Position numbers and translations under genes: made by a program. The notes under the pieces were generated by a model. The model was not told the DNA's origin and did no database searches. It saw only the letters and a program-made list of their open reading frames with translations. From Candidatus Flexicrinis affinis (GTDB lineage Bacteria; Chloroflexota; Anaerolineae; Aggregatilineales; Phototrophicaceae), in the NCBI GenBank assembly GCA_016716525.1, contig JADJWE010000004.1, positions 310,001 to 374,000 of the forward strand: a stretch of DNA of 64,000 nt. The letters are read 5' to 3'. Shown here in pieces: positions 28,736-36,836 of the stretch. The first letter of the stretch is position 1; every line of letters begins with the position of its first letter.

Positions 28736-29302
28736 TCACCCCGGCCCGGCATACTCCCGGCGCAGCAGGCCGAAGTATTTGATGTCCACGAACCGGCCGT
28801 GTTCCCAGCAGCTCTCGCGGAAGAGCCCCTCGACCTTGAAGCCGAGTTTGAGCAGCACTCGCTCCGACGCGAGGTTGCCGTTGGTGCAGTCGGCCTGAAT
28901 GCGGTGCAGGTCTAGGGCGTCGAAGGCCCATTGAATGATGCCGTGCGCGGCCTCGGTCGCGTAGCCGTGGCCCCAGTACGGCACGGCGATGTTGTAGCCC
29001 AATTCGACGCTGCGATACTCGCGGTTCCATTTATACATGCCGCACATGCCGATCATCTCGCCGCTGTCTGCCAGCGTCACCGCCCAGTCGACGGCGATCT
29101 GCTCGCGGTAGTTGCCGGCGAACCAGTCGATCATCCCGACCGCCTGCTCGCGATTCGTCACCAGCGGCGCGTTGAGGAAACGCATCATCTCCGGATTGCC
29201 GAACAGCGCGATAATCCCGTCGGCATCGTCGTGCGTCATTTGGCGCAAGCGCAGACGCGGCGTGGCGAGTGCTGGGAATACCGTGAAGTCAAATGTCGTC
29301 AT
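28736..29302 (-). CDS. GNAT-family N-acetyltransferase (RimJ/RimL type)
   Basis: The protein has 188 residues. TPRLRLRQMTHDDADGIIALFGNPEMMRFL opens the RimJ/RimL-type fold; GYNIAVPYWGHGYATEAAHG is the acetyl-CoA pyrophosphate loop (motif A, here WGHGYA) and SERVLLKLGFKVEGLFRE the C-terminal motif. It transfers acetyl groups from acetyl-CoA to an amine, possibly a protein N-terminus or an antibiotic-like substrate. The ATG at 29302 overlaps the stop of the hydrolase gene (ATGA), so the two are translationally coupled. Confidence 0.92.
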   Translation of the reverse strand: MTTFDFTVFPALATPRLRLRQMTHDDADGIIALFGNPEMMRFLNAPLVTNREQAVGMIDWFAGNYREQIAVDWAVTLADSGEMIGMCGMYKWNREYRSVELGYNIAVPYWGHGYATEAAHGIIQWAFDALDLHRIQADCTNGNLASERVLLKLGFKVEGLFRESCWEHGRFVDIKYFGLLRREYAGPG

Positions 29303-30078
29303 TCGTCGATCTCGTTGATGAACCATGCGATTTCCCGCGCGACCTCGACGGGCCGCGTCAACACTGGCACGTGACCGGCGCCCTCGATCACCTCAAGGCG
29401 AGCATCGGGAAGAGTCTCGGCAAGCCATCGCGCCGACTCAAGCGGGACGAGTCCGTCGGACTCGCCGTGGATGATCAATGTCGGTTGGGTCACGCGGGCC
29501 AGCGCGCTGCCGAACGAGATGGACTGCGACATCCGGTACAGCGCAATCGCCGCGTCCTGCGAAGCCCGGTTCAGAATGTGCCAGCCCCAATGTTTGAGAT
29601 GCGCCGAGTCCGGCTCGACGATGCACGCCTCGATGAAGCCTTGCAGTGCGCGCGGATAGTCGTAGGTCAGCGCCCGAAGGAACGGGTCGGCGTCCCCCGC
29701 AGGCTGAGCGGAAAGGTCCAGCGGATTGACCAGCACCAGCGCGGCGATCCGGTCGGGATGTTTCAGGGCCGCGCCCAACGCGACCGCTGCGCCCATCGAC
29801 ATCGCGGCGAGCACGCAGCGTTGTGCATCGTAAGCGTCCAGCACAGCGAATACGTCATCGACCAGCCTATCGAACGTGATCGATTCAACTGGCGCGAGCG
29901 AGATCCCACAGCCCCGATGGTCGAACGCGATCACCCGCTGCGACTCGCTCAGGATCGACAGCGGTTCGAGCCAGTCCTCCCAACTGCCGATCCAACCGCC
30001 AAGCGCGAGGATCGGCACCGACATCTTAGGGCCAAAGGCAGCAGCAAACAGCGTGGCGTTGTCGACGGTGATAAACAC
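29299..30078 (-). CDS. Alpha/beta hydrolase
   Basis: A 259-residue single-domain alpha/beta hydrolase. The oxyanion/strand-3 region is ILALGGWIGSWEDW. The nucleophile elbow reads AAMSMGAAVAL (Ser in A-M-S-M-G, first Gly replaced by Ala). The acid is in HGESDGLVP and the histidine in EGAGHVPV. A helical cap lies at about 125-190. It resembles esterase, peroxidase-like or lactonase members; substrate unknown. It leads a two-gene unit with the GNAT gene. Confidence 0.9.
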   Translation of the reverse strand: MFITVDNATLFAAAFGPKMSVPILALGGWIGSWEDWLEPLSILSESQRVIAFDHRGCGISLAPVESITFDRLVDDVFAVLDAYDAQRCVLAAMSMGAAVALGAALKHPDRIAALVLVNPLDLSAQPAGDADPFLRALTYDYPRALQGFIEACIVEPDSAHLKHWGWHILNRASQDAAIALYRMSQSISFGSALARVTQPTLIIHGESDGLVPLESARWLAETLPDARLEVIEGAGHVPVLTRPVEVAREIAWFINEIDE

Positions 30079-30149
30079 GGTCCACCCCTTGGGCGTGGTT
30101 CCGGGTCAGCAAGATCGGCACCATTGTAACCGACCCCATCCCATTGACG

Positions 30150-30275
30150 GTGGGGCGCTGCCTCAAGACCCGGCAGGAATTTGCATCCCTGCACCCGCAT
30201 TCTGCGAATTGACCACGCTGGCGTGGTCAATTCGCGGGAATGGGAGTCCAGAGGGCGCAAGCCCTTTGGTGGCGG
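30150..30275 (+). repeat. GGGGCGCTGCC repeat family, copy A, with variable hairpin
   Basis: Blocks in order: TGGGGCGCTGCCTCAAGACC, CGGCAGGAATTTGCATCCCT, a 32 bp perfect stem-loop at 30204-30235 (15 bp arms, 2 bp centre), then GGGAGTCCAGAGGGCGCAAG and CCCTTTGGTGG. The flanks match copy B at 45091 nearly base for base, but the stem sequence differs while staying fully paired. It sits in the gap between the hydrolase and VWA genes. Confidence 0.85.
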
Positions 30276-31658
30276 TTATCCGTCGGCCAGCACCTGATCG
30301 ACGGCGTTGGCGAGGTCGCGAAGGGTGGCGACGTAGTACACGCCGTCGCTGGCGGGCATATAGCGCGGCATGTCGCTGTCGCCCGTGCCCCACTGGCTCG
30401 GATGCTCCGGGTTGAACCAGATCAGCCGGCGGCCCTTGCGCTGCACCTCGCTGGCGATGTCGGTGCGTGGATCGTTGTAGTTGTTGCGCCCGTCGCCGAG
30501 GATGATCACGGTGGTGCGGCCGGTCACCAGCCCCATTTGCTCCTGCCGGAAGGTGTTCAGGCTGTTGCCGAGGTCGGTGTTGTAGTAGCCCGGCGGGTTG
30601 TCGCTCAGTACCTTGGTGACCGCTTCCTGCGGCTCCAGCTCCTTGAACGCCATGCTGATGTCGGTCAGGTCGTTGATGAAGATGAAGCTGTTGGTGCGCG
30701 CGACTTGGTCCTGCAGCTCGTAAACCAGCGTGAGCAGGAACTCGGCGCAGTAGCGCACCGACGTCGACACGTCACAGATCAGCACGAGGTACGGCTTGAC
30801 GTGACGTTTGCGCCGGCGCAGTTCGATCGGCACGCCCTGATACTTCATGTTGGCGCGCATGGTGCGGCGCACGTCGATCTGACCGTCTTTGGCGCGGCGC
30901 TGGCGCAAAGCGGCCCGGCTGCGCAGTTTCGCGGCAAGCCGCCGAATTTCCTTGCGGATCTGGTCAATGTCGTCCTCGCCGAGGCGGTTGAACGGCACGT
31001 CGATCAGGTCGGGCTTGGGATCAGGCTCGCGCTCGGCCATGTTCTCGGCGATGTTCTGCCCGACGTGCGCCTCGAGCTGGTCGTTCATGCCCTGCAGGTT
31101 TTCCTGCATCATCTCGCGCAGGAACTCGGCCCGCTCGTCCGACATGCCCATCTCTTTGAGCGTCTCGATGAGCTGGTCGATCATGTCCTGAAGCTGGTTG
31201 AGCTGGGCTTGATTGCGCATGCGGCGCTCGAACCAACTGCGCTGGCGCATGTCCTGCGCGTCGTTCAGGCCGGCCTTGTCGCCCATCTCGCCAAGCTGAT
31301 CGTTGTCGAAAGGCTTGCCCTCGAGCAGCTGGCGCATGAGGTCTTTGAGCGCCTGCATCTGGCCGGCGAGCGACTGGAGCGCCTGCTGCAGCATCTGCTG
31401 TTCCTGCTGCGACAAGTTCTCCGGGATGTTCTGCATCGGCGGGACGTTGCTGCTGAAGAACAGCGGGAAGAAGTAGTCGAACAGGTAGTGATCGCGCCGT
31501 TCCTTGACAAGCGTCGTCTTCATCGCCGCCTTGAACGGGTCGAGCGCGGTCACGCCCATCACGTCCGCGCCCTTCATCGCGTCCTGGCTTTCGGCCAGCG
31601 ATATGCGCACGCCAGCGGCGCGCAGGGCTCGGATGAAATCCACCATCCGCTTATCCAT
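30276..31658 (-). CDS. VWA-domain protein of the CoxE type
   Basis: The product has 460 residues. The N-terminal half is charged and helical with Gln-rich segments (LSQQEQQMLQQALQSLAGQM), probably coiled coil. The C-terminal half is a von Willebrand A domain with a MIDAS DxSxS motif (ICDVSTSVRYC), the following T/D residues in LTDISMAFKE, and IILGDGRNNY. CoxE-type proteins usually work with a neighbouring MoxR AAA+ ATPase in complex assembly; no MoxR gene lies in this window. The ATG at 31658 begins DKRMVDFIRALRAAGVRIS, the usual CoxE start. Confidence 0.88.
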   Translation of the reverse strand: MDKRMVDFIRALRAAGVRISLAESQDAMKGADVMGVTALDPFKAAMKTTLVKERRDHYLFDYFFPLFFSSNVPPMQNIPENLSQQEQQMLQQALQSLAGQMQALKDLMRQLLEGKPFDNDQLGEMGDKAGLNDAQDMRQRSWFERRMRNQAQLNQLQDMIDQLIETLKEMGMSDERAEFLREMMQENLQGMNDQLEAHVGQNIAENMAEREPDPKPDLIDVPFNRLGEDDIDQIRKEIRRLAAKLRSRAALRQRRAKDGQIDVRRTMRANMKYQGVPIELRRRKRHVKPYLVLICDVSTSVRYCAEFLLTLVYELQDQVARTNSFIFINDLTDISMAFKELEPQEAVTKVLSDNPPGYYNTDLGNSLNTFRQEQMGLVTGRTTVIILGDGRNNYNDPRTDIASEVQRKGRRLIWFNPEHPSQWGTGDSDMPRYMPASDGVYYVATLRDLANAVDQVLADG

Positions 31659-31736
31659 GCCGGTACCACTTTCCACTTTGCGGCGGTCGGTACGAAACAG
31701 TGTACCGGAGAATCGGCGTGTGAGCATCTACCGAAT

Positions 31737-31785
31737 GGGGAGGGCAAGGGAGGGGAGAGGGGAACGGGGCAAGGGGAAGGGCGGG
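31737..31785 (+). other. G-run cluster with G-quadruplex potential
   Basis: Nine runs of three or four G separated by one to three bases lie on the plus strand upstream of the VWA gene. Such spacing fits intramolecular G-quadruplex formation. The 220 bp around it between the VWA and HNH genes shows no gene. Confidence 0.6.
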
Positions 31786-31878
31786 ACGCGGCACTGCCGT
31801 TACCACGGGATGAATGCAGCGTATCGGAGTGATTCGTGGGTCGCTGCGATCTCGTGCCGGTTCGGTTGTTATGCCACG

Positions 31879-32319
31879 TCAGCGCGGGTCAATATCTGGA
31901 GATGTGGATGCCGAAGGATAACGGCCGACCGCAATGAGCTCCATGCGTTCGAGTACGCGCTGCGGATGGTTGAGGCGAAGAAGCGTTTCAGTGGTGCGCC
32001 CTATGATTGTGAGCGGAACGATATGAGCACCTTGCAACTCGAAGTGCACTATCCATGTGTCGCGGCGCGGGTTGAACAGGCGTGAAATCTGTCCGGACAC
32101 GGGGTCAAGGGACGAGATGTCGCTCCCTTTGTACACGTTGCAGTCAGGACATGAGAGGCACAGGTTGTCTTGAGACGTTTCACCGCCGTGCTTGATGGCG
32201 ATGACGTGATCAATAGGAAACGTGAAGAATTTCTCCGCCTGCGGCATGAGGCAATATTCGCAGCAGTTACGCGCCCGCTGAACGATGAAGTGACGAAGAT
32301 CCAGAGGGATGTAGCTCAC
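31879..32319 (-). CDS. HNH endonuclease-family protein
   Basis: The protein has 146 residues. An N-terminal Cys pair CCEYC and a second pair CPDC frame a beta-beta-alpha metal core with FPIDHVIAIKHGGETSQDNLCL (H of DHV and N of the DNL element). This is the compact HNH form with a structural zinc. Its start overlaps the small upstream gene by four bases (ATGA). Such pairs are recurrent in cyanobacteria and Chloroflexota-like genomes; the small partner may be an inhibitor or antitoxin. Targets are unknown. Confidence 0.87.
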   Translation of the reverse strand: MSYIPLDLRHFIVQRARNCCEYCLMPQAEKFFTFPIDHVIAIKHGGETSQDNLCLSCPDCNVYKGSDISSLDPVSGQISRLFNPRRDTWIVHFELQGAHIVPLTIIGRTTETLLRLNHPQRVLERMELIAVGRYPSASTSPDIDPR

Positions 32320-32567
32320 GGCACGTCGATACGTGCTCGCGCATGACGCTTCAGGCTGCTGATGAAGCGGTCAAATCGCAGGAATTCGTCGAGCTCGTCG
32401 CGCTCCGCTTCCGTAAGCGCACCGGCCGCATTCCTCGCAAGCAGATCATCCAGTCGCTGCTGAAGCTCGGCGGTGGGCCGATACGCAAGGATTTCCGCTG
32501 CCGATGGGCCCGATGCGAGAAACTCGTATACCGCTTCAAATCGATCATCAATTGCAGGAAATGTCAT
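32316..32567 (-). CDS. Small partner protein of the HNH nuclease
   Basis: An 83-residue acidic, helical protein (ELQQRLDDLLARNAAGALTEAERDELDEFLRFDRF) with a basic C-terminus (SLKRHARARID). The segment resembles the small helical proteins found upstream of HNH or PIN genes. Its stop is fused to the HNH start (ATGA), so the two must be expressed together. An antitoxin role is inferred from size and position. Confidence 0.72.
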   Translation of the reverse strand: MTFPAIDDRFEAVYEFLASGPSAAEILAYRPTAELQQRLDDLLARNAAGALTEAERDELDEFLRFDRFISSLKRHARARIDVP

Positions 32568-32622
32568 CGTCGTGCCGCTTTCGTCGAACCTTCAAATTAC
32601 TATACCGCGATTCCCACAACGG

Positions 32623-32650
32623 GTAGGGGCGACTCACGAGTCACCCCTGC
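32623..32650 (+). repeat. GTAGGGG palindrome variant
   Basis: GTAGGGG, then GACTC, a 2-base centre, GAGTC and CCCCTGC. The outer GTAGGGG/CCCCTGC ends match units at 35140 and elsewhere; the inner stem is different. Confidence 0.55.
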
Positions 32651-32676
32651 GAGACGGGCGCGGTGGTGCGTGGCGG

Positions 32677-33030
32677 TTAGCTGAAGTCCACCAGCGGACG
32701 CACCTCGACCTTACCGTGCTTCGCGCCGGGGATCTTCGCGGCCCAGTCGACGGCCTGCTCGATGGTGTCGCTCTGCAGGATGTACATGCCGCCAAGCTGG
32801 ACATCCGGCGTGCGCACCGCCGGCCCGTCGGCGACGTGCTTGGTGCCATTGTTCACACTCACGGTCTTGGCGGTCACGGTCGGGTGGAACGCCTCACCGG
32901 CGACCAGCACGCCGGCCTCGCGGGCGGCTGCTGTGAACGCGAAGTACTCAGCCATGACGGCGTTCGTCTGTTCGGGCGTGGCGCTGGTGTCGAGCGATTC
33001 GTCGGTGTAGATCAAGGCGATGAACTGCAT
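32677..33030 (-). CDS. YCII-related (DGPF-domain) protein
   Basis: The product has 117 residues. MQFIALIYTDES at the start, VAGEAFHPTVTAKTV, DGPAVRTPDVQLGGMYILQ and VEVRPLVDF at the end are characteristic of the DGPF/YCII family (ferredoxin-like dimer). These proteins often accompany ECF sigma factors, but none is adjacent here. GAGGAGG 5-8 bases upstream fixes the ATG at 33030. Biochemical role is not established. Confidence 0.88.
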   Translation of the reverse strand: MQFIALIYTDESLDTSATPEQTNAVMAEYFAFTAAAREAGVLVAGEAFHPTVTAKTVSVNNGTKHVADGPAVRTPDVQLGGMYILQSDTIEQAVDWAAKIPGAKHGKVEVRPLVDFS

Positions 33031-33224
33031 GGTGACCCTCCTCAGGGTATCGTTCGGCGGCCCTTTCCGCCGTTCTACACAAACGACGAACGCGACAGCA
33101 CCGAATCGACAGTTTCCGGCGCTTCTCATCTCTTGCTCATGTTTGGCGTCGTATTGATGTAAGATGGATCGCATCGGTCCGTCTGAATGTGCGGGGATCC
33201 CCGACTTGCGAAAGGCAAATCCGA

Positions 33225-33780
33225 ATGTCTTCTAACCCTGCGCCGCGCACCGAAGTCGCCACGCTGGCGGGCGGCTGTTTCTGGTGCCTTGAGGCGGTGT
33301 ATGACGATCTGCGCGGCGTGATCTCGGTCGAGAGCGGCTACAGCGGCGGACATGTCAAGAATCCGAGCTATCAGGCCGTGTGCGACGGCACGACCGGCCA
33401 CGCCGAGGTCGTCCAGATCACGTTCGACCCGGGCGTGGTCAGCTACCGCGACCTGCTCAACGTGTTCTTCACCGTCCACGACCCGACCACGCTCAACCGG
33501 CAGGGTAACGACGTCGGCACACAGTATCGCTCGGCGATCTACTATCACTCGCCGGAGCAGAAGGCGACCGCCGAGGCGGTGATCCAAGGAGATCGGCGCG
33601 CAGGGCGTATGGCCGAACCCGATCGTCACCGAGGTCGCGCCGTTCGACGCGTTCTACATCGCCGAGGACTACCATCAGGAGTACTTCAAGCGCAATCCGT
33701 ACGCTGGCTACTGCCAGTTTGTCGTCGCGCCGAAGGTCGCCAAGTTCCGCAAGCAGTACATGGATCGGCTGAAGGCGTAG
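33225..33780 (+). pseudogene. msrA: Peptide methionine sulfoxide reductase A, frameshifted
   Basis: The reading frame starts at 33225 after GAAAGG and encodes the MsrA core: GGCFWCLEAVYDDL with the catalytic Cys, GYSGG, GHAEVVQITFDP, and FFTVHDPTTLNRQGNDVGTQYRS. Near 33582-33586 the frame shifts by one base (GATCCAAGGAG). The rest continues in the +1 frame: EIGAQGVWPNPIVTEV, then DYHQEYFKRNPYAGYC to the stop at 33780. Removing one C restores a normal full-length enzyme. It could be a recent mutation or a sequencing error. Confidence 0.9.
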
Positions 33781-33787
33781 GCGGACA

Positions 33788-33812
33788 TCACCCCCTCATC
33801 CCCCGGCCCCTT
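33788..33812 (+). repeat. Left half of a C-rich repeat split by the insertion sequence
   Basis: ATCACCCCCTCATCCCCCGG followed by CCCCTT. Together with TCTCCCTCGAGGGGAGCAGG after the element (35087 onward) this rebuilds one member of the CCCTC..GAGGGAGAGGGG family seen at 6267, 6402, 14604 and 14780. Confidence 0.75.
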
Positions 33813-35081
33813 TGTATAGACCGGGGACATAGGTAACACAACGTTCGGAGACATGGGTAACACTTTTTGGCAAAGCGGAGCAGCAGGAGAAACCGCGATG
33901 CCGTGGAAAGAGGTGACGACCATGTCGGAGCGGAAGCACGCCATCGTGGCGTATGTACGGGAGGGGGCGTCGGTGACCGAGATCAGCCGGAGGTTCGGGG
34001 TGAGTCGCAAGACGGTCTACAAGTGGCTGGCACGCTACCGAGCGGAAGGTGAGGCGGGCTTGAGTGACCGGTCGCGGCGACCGCAGCATAGGCCGCGTCA
34101 GACCGCGCCGGAAATCGAGGCGGCGGTGGTGGGGTTGCGCCAGCAGCACGCGTGTTGGGGCGGGCGGAAACTCAAGCGGCGGTTGGAGGACAGCGGGCTG
34201 AGCGGCGTGCCAGCGGCCAGCACCATTACCGCCATCCTGCGTCGGCACGCCCTGTTGGATGCCGAGGAGAGTGCGCGGCATCGGCCGTTCCAGCGGTTTG
34301 AGATGGCGCATTCCAACGCGCTGTGGCAGATGGACTTCAAGAGCCCGTTGGCGATGGGGCAGCAGACGTGTTACCCGCTGACGCTGATTGACGACCATTC
34401 GCGTTACGTGGTCGGTCTGCACGCGTGTGGCGACATGCGGCGTGCCAGCGTGCAACAGCAGCTCACGGCGGTGTTTCGGCGCTACGGTCTGCCCGAGCGG
34501 ATGCTGATGGACAACGGCACGCCGTGGGGCGCGTGGCCGAAAGGGCGATACACCGGTTTGACCGTCTGGTTGCTGCGACTGGGCATCGCCGTCAGCCACG
34601 GCAAACCCTACCATCCCGAGACCCAAGGCAAGGTCGAGCGCGTCCACCGCACGCTGGATGACGAACTGCTCACGCGCGTCCATGGCACCTCGCTGGCCGA
34701 CTGGCAGCACCACTTCGACCGCTGGGTCTCCACCTACAACCAGCTGCGCCCGCATGAGGCACTCGACCTCGACGTTCCCGCCTCGCGCTTCCAGCCCAGT
34801 CCGCGTCCCTTCCCCGAGACCCTGCCACCCCTGCACTATCCCGACGGCGCGCCGCTGCGCAAAGTCTCGTCTTCCGGTCAGGTCTCGATCCGCGCTCAAA
34901 ACTTCCGCGTTGGCAAAGCCTTCGCCGGCTCCCATCTCGCCCTGGTCGCCGATCCCTTGACCGATGGTCGTTTCCGTCTCTACTTCGGCTCCATCTGTGT
35001 GCATACTGTCGATGTCCGAGTACACTGATTCTGTAACCTATGTCTCCGAACACTCTGTTACCCATCTCTCCGGTCTGTACA
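33813..35081 (+). mobile_element. IS481-family insertion sequence, complete
   Basis: A 1269 bp element. Its ends are imperfect inverted repeats, 41 of the first 50 bases identical (left TGTATAGACCGGGGACATAG, right read inward TGTACAGACCGGAGAGATGG). Each end contains two copies of a GAGACATGGGTAACA-like site about 24 bp apart. A 5 bp direct repeat CCCTT (33808-33812 and 35082-35086) flanks it. It carries one intact transposase gene and is probably recently active. Confidence 0.92.
33898..35028 (+). CDS. IS481-family transposase
   Basis: A 376-residue DDE transposase. The N-terminal helix-turn-helix (VTEISRRFGVSRKTVYKWLARY) is followed by an rve catalytic core: first Asp in LWQMDFKSPL, second in LMDNGTPWG, Glu in YHPETQGKVERVHRT. 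The C-terminal tail (about 300-376) is beta-rich. I took the ATG at 33898 (PWKEVTTMSE) because AGGAG lies 8 bases upstream; an earlier ATG at 33853 falls inside the inverted repeat. It cuts and joins the element's ends. Confidence 0.94.
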   Translation: MPWKEVTTMSERKHAIVAYVREGASVTEISRRFGVSRKTVYKWLARYRAEGEAGLSDRSRRPQHRPRQTAPEIEAAVVGLRQQHACWGGRKLKRRLEDSGLSGVPAASTITAILRRHALLDAEESARHRPFQRFEMAHSNALWQMDFKSPLAMGQQTCYPLTLIDDHSRYVVGLHACGDMRRASVQQQLTAVFRRYGLPERMLMDNGTPWGAWPKGRYTGLTVWLLRLGIAVSHGKPYHPETQGKVERVHRTLDDELLTRVHGTSLADWQHHFDRWVSTYNQLRPHEALDLDVPASRFQPSPRPFPETLPPLHYPDGAPLRKVSSSGQVSIRAQNFRVGKAFAGSHLALVADPLTDGRFRLYFGSICVHTVDVRVH

Positions 35082-35350
35082 CCCTTCTCCCTCGAGGGGA
35101 GCAGGGGAGACCAGTCAGGGATTGCCGGAGGTTTTCGCGGTAGGGGCGACCGATCCGGTCGCCCTCATTGCGGCCACGGCGCGGCGAACATCCAGCGCAT
35201 GGTAGGGATGCGATACGTCGCGTCCGGGGCGTGACGCCGGCCACGGCATGTCATGGCCCTACCACACCGCGACAGCACACGCTCCGTGTCCCGCACTGTC
35301 ACCATCCTGACAACTGATTCCTGAAAACTGACCCCTTCCAACTCATCACT
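35082..35350. repeat. Repeat mosaic downstream of the insertion sequence
   Basis: 35082-35110 finishes the interrupted C-rich repeat. 35140-35165 is GTAGGGGCGACC..GGTCGCCC. 35193-35225 and 35238-35270 carry related GTAGGGATGCG and CATGGCCCTACC pieces. 35308-35350 has CTGACAACTGATTCCTG units and CAACTCATCACTTCTC. No gene is seen. Confidence 0.7.
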
Positions 35351-35354
35351 TCTC

Positions 35355-36629
35355 TCAAGCGAGCGGCATAACGCTGAAATGCGTGAGCATCTCGTCGGGG
35401 TGCAGGCTGCCGTGCATGCCGAAGTAATGCGGGATGTCGCGGCCGTCGCCGAACCACATCACGTGATCGTCGAGTGCCAGCGCGGCCACGTCGCCGACTC
35501 GCTCGAGGAAGCGCGGGCCGACCTCGCCGAAATACCCCTGCTCGATCAGGTTGCGCGTGCGGTACACCTCGGCGATCCCCTCTGCCCCGACGCTGTCGTT
35601 GAGCAGGCCATAGGCGTCGTCAATCGCCTCCGGCTTGATGTGCAGGAATACGTCGCGCGGCGAACCCGCCGGCGCAATCGGCCGTCCGTCCGGCGCCAGC
35701 TTGATCATGCGATGGAGCTGAGGCAGGTCGGCGTCGAGCATCGTGAGTCCATCCGGATTGGTGCGCACCTGCCCGTGATCGGCGGTGAGGAGGATCGCGG
35801 TGTCGGACCGGCCCGCCAGCGGCGTGAACAAGAGGCGCTCCAACGCCGTGAACAGCGTGTCGACCTCGGCGTCGACCTCGCGCGAGGCCGGCCCGTAGCG
35901 GTGCGCCAGCGTGTCGATCTCTGACAGATAGAAGTAGAACGACGCCGGCCCCTTGACCTGTGCGACTAGGTCGGCCATGGTGCGCAGACCCTGACTGAGC
36001 GTGATGCGCGGGATGATCTTGGCGCCCTGACACAGCGATTCGTTATACGCCGACGTAAGGAACTCGCGCGGCATCAGCACGTACGAGGTCGCCCCGCGAT
36101 CGGCCAACGACTGGCTGAACGACGGCAGCGGATACAACTGCTGCGGCTTGAGCCCGCTTTGCATCAGTCCGTTGCGCGGCGCGTCGTGTTCCGCCTCGGA
36201 GGTCAGCAGCGGGATGACGACCCGTCCCAACACCGGCTCGTAGGTGAACCACTCGTACAGCCCGTGCTGGCCGACCGGCAGGCCGGTGTACATCGTCGTG
36301 ATGTGCGCGGTGGTGGTTGACGGAAACTGCGTGGTGAGCAGCGAGACGACGCCCTTGTCGAAGAAGCGGCGCAGGAAGGCGTACTGCTCGGCATAGCGCT
36401 CGACCTGATGCCAGCCGAAGGCGTCGATGAGGATGACGACCAACTTGTCCCAGCGGCGGGGCAGCTCGCCCCACACGTCGTTGGGCAGGCCGGCATGACC
36501 CGCGCCGGTCAGTGCGTGGAGGATCGTCTGCGGAATCTGCGAAAAGCCGTACGTGTTGTACAGCGGGCGCTGATGCTGCGCGTGGAGGCGGGCGGCTTCG
36601 ACGGTGGTCTGTGCGGTCGGATTCTGCAC
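35355..36629 (-). CDS. Alkaline phosphatase superfamily phosphodiesterase-like enzyme
   Basis: A 424-residue protein from a GTG start with CGGAGC upstream. VILIDAFGWHQVER gives the first metal Asp, and FPSTTTAHITTMYTGLPVGQHG contains the nucleophilic Thr region of type I phosphodiesterase/nucleotide pyrophosphatases. YLSEIDTLAHRYGP and LTADHGQV provide further metal ligands, with a final His in HYFGMHGSLHP. No signal peptide is obvious, so it probably acts in the cytosol. Natural substrate unknown: phosphonate, nucleotide or lipid phosphodiesters are possible. Confidence 0.9.
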   Translation of the reverse strand: MQNPTAQTTVEAARLHAQHQRPLYNTYGFSQIPQTILHALTGAGHAGLPNDVWGELPRRWDKLVVILIDAFGWHQVERYAEQYAFLRRFFDKGVVSLLTTQFPSTTTAHITTMYTGLPVGQHGLYEWFTYEPVLGRVVIPLLTSEAEHDAPRNGLMQSGLKPQQLYPLPSFSQSLADRGATSYVLMPREFLTSAYNESLCQGAKIIPRITLSQGLRTMADLVAQVKGPASFYFYLSEIDTLAHRYGPASREVDAEVDTLFTALERLLFTPLAGRSDTAILLTADHGQVRTNPDGLTMLDADLPQLHRMIKLAPDGRPIAPAGSPRDVFLHIKPEAIDDAYGLLNDSVGAEGIAEVYRTRNLIEQGYFGEVGPRFLERVGDVAALALDDHVMWFGDGRDIPHYFGMHGSLHPDEMLTHFSVMPLA

Positions 36630-36684
36630 GGTGCGCTCCGGTGTTGGTTGCGAATGGTGTCCATTAGACCACAGTGGTGGCGGA

Positions 36685-36801
36685 GTCGTCAGTCGTCAGG
36701 GGGCAGTTGTCAGTTATCAGTCGTCAGGTGTCAGCTTCAACGCAGACCCGGAGTACACACCACACGCCACATTCGTAGGGACACGGCACCGCCGTGTCCG
36801 A
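36685..36801. repeat. Composite intergenic repeat
   Basis: 36685-36735 has four or five GTCGTCAGG/CAGTTGTCAG units in tandem. 36774-36800 is the palindrome CGTAGGGACACGGCACCGCC followed by GTGTCC, the best-preserved copy of this family. Confidence 0.7.
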
Positions 36802-36836
36802 GGGAAGAAGTAGACGAATCGTTTGTGTCTGGCGCT

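Noticed and set aside
27015..29030. Longer amidase with about 147 extra N-terminal residues
   Set aside because: The extension is Arg/Pro-rich shadow of the GNAT gene. The ATG at 28589 has GAGGA and begins real amidase sequence.
30240..31832. 530-codon plus-strand frame opposite the VWA gene
   Set aside because: Pure antisense shadow of the VWA/CoxE gene with His/Val/Leu-biased composition.
33796..35025. 409-codon reverse frame inside the insertion sequence
   Set aside because: Antisense of the transposase; no motif, and it uses the inverted repeat as its end.
36685..36735. CRISPR-like array of GTCAGTTGTCAG units
   Set aside because: The units are 9-12 bp, directly abutting and without unique spacers, so they are simple tandem intergenic repeats.
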